A stretch of 28,295 nucleotides of DNA from JBBQSU01 sp038234815 (GTDB taxonomy: Bacteria > Planctomycetota > Phycisphaerae > Tepidisphaerales > Tepidisphaeraceae). The stretch spans positions 1 to 28,295 of the forward strand of contig JBBQSU010000034.1 of the NCBI GenBank assembly GCA_038234815.1, given 5' to 3'. Each line of letters begins with the position of its first letter. The first letter of the stretch is position 1. Of the stretch, positions 16,433 through 22,634 are shown in pieces. Below the pieces are notes generated by a model that saw nothing but the letters and a program-made list of their open reading frames with translations, was not told the origin of the DNA and ran no database searches. A program made the position numbers and the translations under genes.

Positions 16433-16474
16433 CGCACCGCCGACGTGGGCGAGGCCGACAGGGCGTTGGCCCGC
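16181..16474 (+). repeat. seven 42-bp repeats encoding 14-residue coiled-coil units
   Basis: Units begin at 16181, 16223, 16265, 16307, 16349, 16391 and 16433, each starting with codons for Arg-Thr. Examples are RTRELAIERDELLK, RTNELDQARAELVS, RTGELDVVRAELQG and RTREVDQARADLVA. The sixth is RTKELDIARRIRR plus TAG, and the seventh, after the stop, is RTADVGEADRALAR. Fourteen residues equal two heptads, so adding or losing whole units would keep coil phase. Confidence 0.88.
16415..16435. repeat. overlapping palindromes around the TAG stop
   Basis: CGCCGGATCCGGCG (16415-16428) and GCGCTAGCGC (16426-16435) are both perfect palindromes, and the stop codon lies at the centre of the second. The last 13 bases up to the stop (GATCCGGCGCTAG) recur with one mismatch at the end of the downstream tail (16492-16504). 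Confidence 0.75.
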
Positions 16475-16504
16475 GCGATGGAAGGTTCGTCGATCCAGCG
16501 CTAG
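16433..16504 (+). other. in-frame coding tail after the TAG of the methyltransferase/coil gene
   Basis: Directly after the TAG the same frame gives one more repeat unit (RTADVGEADRALAR), then AMEGSSIQR and a second TAG at 16502-16504. With readthrough or a sense codon at 16430 the protein would be 805 residues instead of 781. The conserved register of the unit argues that this stretch was coding until recently. Confidence 0.7.
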
Positions 16505-16558
16505 AGTCATTCGCTTCGGTGTTACGGAATCGACTGTACCCAAAAAACAACGGGACCA

Positions 16559-17785
16559 ATGATGAACCTGAGGGTTCTCGCATCCGAAAAATTCTCTTGC
16601 CATTCCTGCACCAACTGCTGCCGGATATGGCAGGTGGAATTGCTTCCCGGCGAGCCGGAGCGCGCGGAGAATTTGGCTTGGCCCGCAGGTGATCCGTTGA
16701 TTGGGATCGAACCGCTCGCCCGGCATGGCGGGAAAACCTATCTGGCCCACCGGCCCGACGGTGCCTGCGTGTTCCTCAACGAAGCCAACGGGCGATGTCG
16801 TATCCACGAGCAATTTGGTGAACCAACCAAGCCGCTGGGGTGCCGGCTTTATCCATTCCAGATCGCGCCGACGTTTCCGGGGGAAATGACGGTCATCGCC
16901 CGGTATGACTGTCCGACGGTTCGGAAAAACCAGGGCCAGCCGCACGCCGATGCACTTCCGGAACTACGCCAACTGGCCAGCAAGATTGAATTAGGCCCGT
17001 CATTCGACGACGCGTTGTGCTGTCATCTCGATCGCCAGCAGCTGCAGGCGGTGAGCGACTTTCTACTGTCGCTGACGAACGCTTTTGCTGGCGACGCCGA
17101 ACGGGCGATGTTTATCAGCTACACTTGCGACTGGTTGGCGGGGCTGAACAACGACGAGTTGACGCGCCAGGTGCTGGCCGAAGCCTTTTCCCCGCTAAAG
17201 CAATTGGTGGAGGCCGCCAGTGCCGAGGGCAGGCGGCGTCGGCCGGGGCTGCTGATGCGCGCGTCGTTCCGCACGCTGCTGGGGTTGTACTTGCGCAGAG
17301 ATGAAGACGTGGTGGACCGCCGGGCCGGGCGCCTTGGCCGAGCGATGACGATGCTGGCGGTGGTGCTGGGGGGTGGAAACCTGCACCGGCTGGGCCTGAT
17401 CCATCCGCAGGGGCGCTTGCGGGCAGCACGGCTATTTGGCGATGGCCCGCAGGCAGCAGATGGGCAGACGTTTGCGCTTTTTTGGCGCCTGGTACGGAGC
17501 CGGATCGAGTCCTTCCAGTTCATGGGGCAGGGCAATGCCGGGCGGGATTTTCTGAGTGGACTGCGGTCGCTGGCGCTGCTCTATCCGCTGGTTCACGCCG
17601 CGGCGCAGTATCACGCAAGCTGTCGCGGAGGAGAAACCATCGAGGCCATTGACGTGGATTACTCCGCCAATGTGATCGAACACAGCTTCGGCCGACTGGC
17701 GGTCCTGCGGCAGGGCTTTGTTGGCAGGATCGAATCATTGCTGCTCGATCCGATGGCGTTTGCGCGCCTGGTGACGTGGGTGTGA
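16559..17785 (+). CDS. YkgJ-family cysteine-cluster protein
   Basis: A 408-residue cytoplasmic protein. The N-terminal 110 residues hold the YkgJ-type zinc/iron-binding cluster: C14, C17, C20 and C21 (CHSCTNCC), then C70, C80 and C95 in the LGCRLYPF context. The remaining 300 residues, with few recognisable motifs, appear helical and are longer than in the small family members; some planctomycete homologues, as in lysine-N-methylase-like FliB relatives, have similar long tails. A metal or Fe-S centre is likely and the reaction is unknown. It starts at ATG 16559, immediately followed by a second ATG, without a clear ribosome site. It lies 54 bp after the second stop of the exporter operon and may be transcribed with it. 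It is convergent with queE. Confidence 0.8.
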   Translation: MMNLRVLASEKFSCHSCTNCCRIWQVELLPGEPERAENLAWPAGDPLIGIEPLARHGGKTYLAHRPDGACVFLNEANGRCRIHEQFGEPTKPLGCRLYPFQIAPTFPGEMTVIARYDCPTVRKNQGQPHADALPELRQLASKIELGPSFDDALCCHLDRQQLQAVSDFLLSLTNAFAGDAERAMFISYTCDWLAGLNNDELTRQVLAEAFSPLKQLVEAASAEGRRRRPGLLMRASFRTLLGLYLRRDEDVVDRRAGRLGRAMTMLAVVLGGGNLHRLGLIHPQGRLRAARLFGDGPQAADGQTFALFWRLVRSRIESFQFMGQGNAGRDFLSGLRSLALLYPLVHAAAQYHASCRGGETIEAIDVDYSANVIEHSFGRLAVLRQGFVGRIESLLLDPMAFARLVTWV

Positions 17786-17805
17786 TATTTCTTCAGTTGC
17801 CTTAA

Positions 17806-17835
17806 CCCGCGCAAGCAGGGCGTGTTCATCGCGGG
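17806..17835. repeat. GC-rich inverted repeat between convergent genes
   Basis: CCCGCG (17806-17811) and CGCGGG (17830-17835), separated by 18 nt, between the convergent YkgJ and queE genes. The position suits a bidirectional terminator, but there is no T tract on either side. Confidence 0.3.
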
Positions 17836-17843
17836 ATTCGGCT

Positions 17844-18533
17844 TCACGTTCCCCGGCGGTTGCCATACAGTTCGACGTGCAATCGCGGGCAATAACGGAA
17901 GCCATGCTGCTTACACAACTGGCTGACCCATCCGGCGCGGCTGGTCAGCGTCGCTGGGTCGATCCCTTCGGGCATCAGCAGCACATCGGCGGGCGTCCAG
18001 TCTTTCAGATCGTCCAGCAAGGCGTGAATTTCGCCAAGATCTGCTTGATCAGTGACGACGAACTTGAGCTGAAAATCCGGCGATTCGTCGATCAATCTCT
18101 GAATGACTTTCACGCTCAGCCGGTTCTTCTCATGCAGACTTGCCATCGCCCCTGCCGTCTGGACCGTCGGCGTGGAGTTGGAGAGCTTGGGCGATAGCGA
18201 GGCCAAATCGACCTTCGCGGCCTGATAAACCGTCGCCGCGGTTTCGATCGTCAGGTGATAGCCCGCGAGCTTGATGGCAGCACAAAGCTCGACCACATCG
18301 GGCATAATCAATGGCTCGCCACCCGTAAGGACGACGTGGCGCGCCGGGTGCTGCCGAACCTGCTCCATGATCGCAGGGATGGTCTGGTCGGTGCCTTCAG
18401 GATGCCAACTGGCGTAAGGGGTATCGCACCAGGTGCAGCGCAGGTTGCACCCGCTAGCGCGTATGAAGACTGACGGCACGCCGGAAAGTTTGCCTTCGCC
18501 TTGAATGGAATAAAACAACTCGGCGATTTTCAT
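17844..18533 (-). CDS. queE: 7-carboxy-7-deazaguanine synthase QueE (radical SAM)
   Basis: A 229-residue radical SAM enzyme that converts 6-carboxytetrahydropterin to 7-carboxy-7-deazaguanine in the queuosine/deazapurine pathway. The cluster motif is CNLRCTWC with C29, C33 and C36, the CX3CX2C spacing. The substrate end is shown by the opening IAELFYSIQGEG, and by VLTGGEPL, the SAM-binding GGEP motif. Length and motifs fit QueE throughout. The start is ATG 18533, five bases after the stop of the TonB-like gene, without a ribosome site, so translation is probably coupled. It is the last gene of the minus-strand group; queC, queD and queF are not in the window. Confidence 0.95.
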   Translation of the reverse strand: MKIAELFYSIQGEGKLSGVPSVFIRASGCNLRCTWCDTPYASWHPEGTDQTIPAIMEQVRQHPARHVVLTGGEPLIMPDVVELCAAIKLAGYHLTIETAATVYQAAKVDLASLSPKLSNSTPTVQTAGAMASLHEKNRLSVKVIQRLIDESPDFQLKFVVTDQADLGEIHALLDDLKDWTPADVLLMPEGIDPATLTSRAGWVSQLCKQHGFRYCPRLHVELYGNRRGT

Positions 18534-18538
18534 GTTTT

Positions 18539-19522
18539 TTAGTTGAAGGCAACTGTAAACGGAAAGGCGTCGGACAGGGCCTTTCCGCGGGCGTCTTTCG
18601 GGGGTTCAAACCACCAGTCGTAGGCCGCTCGCTGGCAGGGAAGGTCCAGGTCGTTGCTGCCACTGGAATGCAGAATTTCCACGTCGGCGACTTTGCCGGT
18701 CGGATCTGTGCGGATGCCCAATACCACGCGGGCGTGGCGGAGGCTCATCACGTCAAACATGCCGGAGATGGTCACGTGCGGGCGAGTGAGTTTCACTTGG
18801 CGGCCGAATTGCACGTCAGTTTTGCCCGGACGGAATGATGCGCTGGCGACTTTGGAAAACGGATCGGTTTCGGAATCGGCCATGGGGGCAGGATCAGCCG
18901 AAGGCGCTTGCGATGCCGGGGGGGACGCGGGGGCTAACGCTGGGGCCGGAGCCGCGGGCGTGGCTTGGGCCGACTGTTCCGGCGAGGGCTTGGCCGGCGA
19001 CGCCGCGGCCGGGGACTGCGATTTCGGAGGCTTGGCGACGACCCGGCTGATCATGGGAAGCGCCGGCACCGCAGGGCCGGATGCAGTGTCCGGCGGGAGG
19101 CCGAAAGGCGTCGGTGAAGAGTCGTCGGTGACGGAATCGGATGGCGCACCGGGCGGCGGCCCAGCCGCGGGATAGGCGAGACCTTCAGGCAGGACCGATT
19201 CGGACGGGTCCGATCCGACTTTGCCGAATCCTGCGGGATCCCGGCTCAAAAATGGCTGGGCCTGCCCCGCCTGCGCCGCGAGCTGCGCGAGTGGGCCGAC
19301 CGAGGCCATGATGGCATCGCCAGTGCCGGTGGCCGATCCGATCCGGTCTCGGTCCTGATTGATCGCGCGGGCGCCCGTGCGGGCAAGCTGCCGGGCCGGT
19401 TCACCGGAGAGTTGATCGCTGAGCTGAAGAGTGTATTCGTCAGCGGCCAGGCGCGCAAGGATCGATGTCGCGCCGACCGCGGCGCACAGGGCAATCGTCA
19501 AAGACATGTCCTGCCATTTCAT
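18539..19522 (-). CDS. TonB-like protein with Pro/Ala-rich linker
   Basis: A 327-residue protein with one N-terminal membrane anchor (about residues 6-25), a long Pro/Ala/Ser-rich disordered stretch (about 110-225) fit to span the periplasm, and a C-terminal TonB_C-type domain (about 240-327). In that domain, VVLGIRTDPTGKVADVEILHSSGSNDLD followed by AAYDWWFEPPKD matches the usual fold with its conserved DPTGKV turn and W-x-F-x-P end. TonB passes energy to outer-membrane transporters, but no ExbB, ExbD or receptor gene is in the window, so it may serve another role. It lies 59 bp after the LOG gene. The start is ATG 19522, with a second ATG five codons later. Confidence 0.8.
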   Translation of the reverse strand: MKWQDMSLTIALCAAVGATSILARLAADEYTLQLSDQLSGEPARQLARTGARAINQDRDRIGSATGTGDAIMASVGPLAQLAAQAGQAQPFLSRDPAGFGKVGSDPSESVLPEGLAYPAAGPPPGAPSDSVTDDSSPTPFGLPPDTASGPAVPALPMISRVVAKPPKSQSPAAASPAKPSPEQSAQATPAAPAPALAPASPPASQAPSADPAPMADSETDPFSKVASASFRPGKTDVQFGRQVKLTRPHVTISGMFDVMSLRHARVVLGIRTDPTGKVADVEILHSSGSNDLDLPCQRAAYDWWFEPPKDARGKALSDAFPFTVAFN

Positions 19523-19581
19523 CCCTGGCTCACTTCATCCGAGGCCCACTCCATCGCTGGTTTGATTGTATGCCCGCAAGC

Positions 19582-20157
19582 TCATCCGACGGGCTGGGGC
19601 ATCATCAGGTGGGCAATGGTGCCCTCCACAGTATCGGCCACATAGTACAAATCCCTTGCTCGCGGGCGGATGAAACGGCCGACAATTCCCTGCTCGATCA
19701 TTGCCAGCAGGGGATTGAAGAACCGTGCGACGTTGAGCAGCACGATTGGTTTGTGATGATAGCCGAGTTGCCGACCGACGATGATCTCGAAGATCTCTTC
19801 AAGGGTGCCCAGTCCGCCGGGCAAGGTGATGAAAGCGTCGCCATGGTGTTCCATCAGTTCCTTGCGGTGTCGCATGGACCGCGCGACGATCAACTGGCAG
19901 TTCCGGTCGTGGCATCCCTTGTCGATAAAGAGTTGCGGGGTGATGCCGATGACATTTCCGCCGGCCGATCGGGTGCCGTCGGCCACGGCTTTCATCGATC
20001 CAAGGTCGTTTCCGCCATAGACAAGTGTCCAGCCCTGTCCGGCGATGGCCTGACCCAGTTTGTTCGCGGTTTGGAGATAGACCGGTGCCACGTGTTCGCT
20101 CGACGAGCAATAGACGGTGACTTTGCCAATCGGGGACGCTTCGGCCAACTTATTCAT
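19582..20157 (-). CDS. LOG-family Rossmann protein (TIGR00730)
   Basis: A 191-residue cytoplasmic protein of the LOG/TIGR00730 family, whose characterised members release free bases from nucleoside 5'-monophosphates (cytokinin-activating phosphoribohydrolase). Signature motifs are VYGGNDLGSMKAVADG, the R-H-R-K stretch SMRHRKELM, and LPGGLGTLEEIFE, which matches the PGGxGTxxE nucleotide/catalytic motif. Length is standard. Its start at ATG 20157 lies inside the end of ilvD (8-bp overlap), showing a shared transcript. The real substrate in this organism cannot be read from the sequence, and pyrimidine/purine nucleotide turnover is as likely as hormone production. Confidence 0.92.
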   Translation of the reverse strand: MNKLAEASPIGKVTVYCSSSEHVAPVYLQTANKLGQAIAGQGWTLVYGGNDLGSMKAVADGTRSAGGNVIGITPQLFIDKGCHDRNCQLIVARSMRHRKELMEHHGDAFITLPGGLGTLEEIFEIIVGRQLGYHHKPIVLLNVARFFNPLLAMIEQGIVGRFIRPRARDLYYVADTVEGTIAHLMMPQPVG

Positions 20158-21859
20158 CGGTCACGCAACCTTCGCTGGCGCTTTTCACGTTCTTGATGTA
20201 CTTAAAAAGCGTTCCGCGAGACGCCTTGTAGGCCGGCCGTTTCCATGCCGATCCCCGGGATCGCAACTCGGCTTCGCTCACCAGTAGGTCGATGGTGTTT
20301 TTTTCGGCATCGATGCGCACCCTGTCACCGGTTTTCGCCAGGGCGATCGGCCCGCCTTCGATGGCTTCGGGCACGACATGGCCGATGATAAAGCCGTGAC
20401 TCCCCCCGCTGAACCGCCCGTCGGTGATGAGGGCCACGTCGTTGAGCAATCCATAGCCCGCTAGCGCACTGGTGGGGGTGAGCATCTCGGGCATACCCGG
20501 CCCGCCTTTGGGGCCTTCGTAGCGGATGATGATGACATCGCCTTTTGCAATTTTTCCCTGCTCCAGACCGTGCAGCATGTCTTCTTCGGAATCAAACACC
20601 TTGGCGGGTCCTTCAAATTGCGTGCCTTCCTTGCCGGTGATTTTGGCAACGGAACCTTGCGGCGCGAGATTGCCGCGCAGGATGCGGATGTGTCCGTCTT
20701 TCTTGATCGGATGGGCAAAATCGTGAACGATCACCTGCCCGGCCTTCAGCCCGGGAAGGTCCTTCAAATTCTCGGCGATGGTCCGGCCGGTCACGGTCTT
20801 CTGGCTGCCATCCAGAAAGCCCTTTTCCAGCATCAGTTTCATCACCGCAGGCACCCCGCCGATGGCGTGCAGGTCTTCCATCACATATTTTCCGCTCGGC
20901 TTGAAATCGCTTAAAAGCGGAGTCTGGTCGCTGACTTTGGTCCAGTCGTCGATGCTCAGATCGATGTCAAACGCGCGGGCCATGGCGATCGAGTGCAGCA
21001 CGGCGTTGGTCGATCCCCCCATGATGATGGTGAGGCGCATGGCATTGATGAAACTTTGCCGCGTCACGATGTCACGGGGTTTGAGGTCCAATTCCAGCAG
21101 CGATCGGATGACTTCGCCTGCTTGCACACATTCGTCGCCCTTTTCCTTTGAGTCGGCTGGTGCGCAGGAAGAATAGGGAAGCGAAAGGCCCATGCACTCG
21201 ATGAAGGAGGCCATGGTGTTTGCCGTATACATTCCGCCACAGGCGCCCTGGCCGGGGCAGGCCTTGCTTAAAAGCAATTTCCGCTCGTCTTCGGTAATGC
21301 GGCCGGCCAGTTTCTGGCCGTAGGCTTGGAAGGCGCTGACGACATCGAGTTTTTCGTTGACTCCGCCGATTTTTGCGCAGCCGGCGCGGATGGTCCCCCC
21401 ATAGACCATGATTGATGGCCGGTTGAGCCTTCCCATGGCCATCACGGTACCCGGCATGTTCTTGTCGCAGCCGGGCAGGGCGACCAGCGCGTCATACCAC
21501 TGGGCGGCCATGATCGTCTCGATCGAATCGGCGATCAGGTCACGCGACTGGAGCGAATAGCTCATGCCGTCGGTCCCCATGGCTATGCCATCACTGACGC
21601 CGATGGTGTTGAATCGCATCGCCACGCAGTCGGCATGTTCTACGCCACGTTTCACGTGATTGCCGAGGTCGGCTAAGTGCATGTTGCAGGGGTTGCCGTC
21701 ATACCAGACCGCGCCGATGCCGATCTGAGGCTTGTCCAGATCCTTCCAGGACAGGCCGGTAGCGATTAGCATCGCCTGCGACGCCCCCTGGCTGGCTGGC
21801 TGGGTGATTCGGGCAGAATACTTGTTCAAAATCGTCTTGTTTTGTGTTGCGGCGGTCAT
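20150..21859 (-). CDS. ilvD: dihydroxy-acid dehydratase IlvD
   Basis: A 569-residue dehydratase that makes the 2-oxo acid precursors of valine, leucine and isoleucine. The iron-sulfur ligands are C58 (GNPCN), C131 (PGCDKNMPG) and C207 (GACGGMYTANT). TDGRFSGGSHG and GGPIALAKTGDRV are the usual C-terminal landmarks. Full length, no breaks. The three cysteines fit the 2Fe-2S class. The start is ATG 21859 without a Shine-Dalgarno sequence. It heads the minus-strand group ilvD, LOG, TonB-like, queE; no other ilv gene is nearby. A 20-bp perfect hairpin lies 35 bp upstream. Confidence 0.96.
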   Translation of the reverse strand: MTAATQNKTILNKYSARITQPASQGASQAMLIATGLSWKDLDKPQIGIGAVWYDGNPCNMHLADLGNHVKRGVEHADCVAMRFNTIGVSDGIAMGTDGMSYSLQSRDLIADSIETIMAAQWYDALVALPGCDKNMPGTVMAMGRLNRPSIMVYGGTIRAGCAKIGGVNEKLDVVSAFQAYGQKLAGRITEDERKLLLSKACPGQGACGGMYTANTMASFIECMGLSLPYSSCAPADSKEKGDECVQAGEVIRSLLELDLKPRDIVTRQSFINAMRLTIIMGGSTNAVLHSIAMARAFDIDLSIDDWTKVSDQTPLLSDFKPSGKYVMEDLHAIGGVPAVMKLMLEKGFLDGSQKTVTGRTIAENLKDLPGLKAGQVIVHDFAHPIKKDGHIRILRGNLAPQGSVAKITGKEGTQFEGPAKVFDSEEDMLHGLEQGKIAKGDVIIIRYEGPKGGPGMPEMLTPTSALAGYGLLNDVALITDGRFSGGSHGFIIGHVVPEAIEGGPIALAKTGDRVRIDAEKNTIDLLVSEAELRSRGSAWKRPAYKASRGTLFKYIKNVKSASEGCVTDE

Positions 21860-21893
21860 ATATGTGACTGGTCAAAAGGTTTCGTCATTGTTC

Positions 21894-21913
21894 GCGCCGG
21901 CACCGGCCGGCGC
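21894..21913. repeat. perfect 8-bp inverted repeat upstream of ilvD and the Dabb gene
   Basis: GCGCCGGC-ACCG-GCCGGCGC forms a perfect 8-bp GC stem with a four-base loop in the 113-bp divergent gap between ilvD and the Dabb gene. No T tract follows on either strand. It could be an operator or a hairpin in the ilvD leader. Confidence 0.6.
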
Positions 21914-21972
21914 GCAAGCCGATAGAATAACCGCTTCTTAACAGGGTTTCACTAACCCCAACTGGAGTTTTC

Positions 21973-22278
21973 ATGTTCGTCCACGTGGTATTGTTCTGGC
22001 AGAAAGAAGGTGCCGGGCCTGCGGTTCGGGATCGACTGATCCGGGATTGCAGGGAGCTTCTAGGGAATATTCCGACCGTGCGAAAGCTGGAGGCCGGCCC
22101 GCCGGCAATGACCCCGCGAGACGTGGTGGACAATTCCTACAGCGTCGGTCTTTGCGTTCATTTCGACGATGCCGCCGGGCACGAGGTCTACCAACCCCAC
22201 CCGCAACATCTGCAGTTTATTGCCAATAACAAAGAACATTGGGAGCGGGTGCGGGTCTATGACTTTACGACGGCCTGA
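21973..22278 (+). CDS. Dabb-domain (stress-responsive alpha/beta barrel) protein
   Basis: A 101-residue cytoplasmic protein forming one dimeric alpha/beta barrel domain. The opening FVHVVLFWQK, the central PAMTPRDVVDNSYSVGLCVHFDD and the YQPHPQHLQFI segment match the Dabb family, in which the strand-1 HVVLF and the late Y-x-x-H-P-x-H motif are the most conserved. The function is unknown; related barrels include enzymes and stress proteins. The start is ATG 21973 with GGAG at 21964-21967. It is transcribed away from ilvD, and a terminator-like hairpin lies about 100 bp after the stop. Confidence 0.9.
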   Translation: MFVHVVLFWQKEGAGPAVRDRLIRDCRELLGNIPTVRKLEAGPPAMTPRDVVDNSYSVGLCVHFDDAAGHEVYQPHPQHLQFIANNKEHWERVRVYDFTTA

Positions 22279-22300
22279 GCCGTGAAGGGAGGGCATAGGT

Positions 22301-22380
22301 AATGGCCAAACCGCAATGGCCAATGACCAGACTGCAACGGCCAATCGCAAAATCGATAGTGACCAAAGGCCAATGACCCA
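22301..22380. repeat. short degenerate repeats of the AATGGCCAATGACC type
   Basis: The 11-mer GGCCAATGACC occurs exactly at 22318-22328 and 22368-22378, with variants AATGGCCAA (22301-22309) and CAACGGCCAAT (22335-22345) between. The pattern looks like decayed tandem copies of a unit of about 7-14 bp. Confidence 0.6.
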
Positions 22381-22381
22381 T

Positions 22382-22417
22382 AAAGTACTTTGTTTGGCAA
22401 AGAACTTTGGATTTTTT
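22382..22417 (+). terminator. intrinsic-terminator-like hairpin after the Dabb gene
   Basis: The stem is AAAGT-A-CTTTG, loop TTTGG, then CAAAG-A-ACTTT (two 5-bp helices with one A-A mismatch), followed by GGA and six T (22412-22417). The stem is AT-rich, so efficiency may be low, but the layout fits a rho-independent terminator for the gene ending at 22278. Confidence 0.55.
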
Positions 22418-22634
22418 AAATATATCTCGATTTTTTCGATAATATGAGTTAAATAGGAAAAAGCCGGGAAAACTATCGATTGTGCTGACTCACGTCTCCG
22501 CGGGTCTGAGGCCATTGGACAGCACGATTTTTTGGTCTACCCTACTAGGCTCGTGGGTGCATTCGGCCTTTCGGCGCATCTCAAAGCCTTTGCGGGCGAT
22601 TTGAGCGATCGATAATTGAGCGGAGACATAAGCT

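Larger units (their letters stand above)
22279..22634. other. intergenic region before the giant sedolisin-like gene
   Basis: A 356-bp gap in three parts: a patch of short AATGGCCAA/GGCCAATGACC repeats (22301-22380), an AT-rich stretch (about 22381-22475) with a hairpin plus T run, and a more GC-rich leader. GGAG at 22622-22625 lies nine bases before the GTG start at 22635. No convincing gene on either strand. No strong promoter was found; GATAAT at 22610-22615 is a possible -10, but its -35 is poor. Confidence 0.6.

Noticed and set aside
16415..16435. Palindromes at the TAG considered as a transcription terminator
   Set aside because: No T tract follows and the next frame continues the repeat; kept only as a repeat feature.
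16181..16504. Regular 42-bp repeats considered as a CRISPR-like or intergenic array
   Set aside because: Repeats are contiguous without spacers and are coding, giving heptad-pattern coiled-coil units.
19465..20196. Plus-strand open frame of 243 codons
   Set aside because: It runs antisense to the LOG gene and shows no family signature; the minus strand carries clear LOG motifs.
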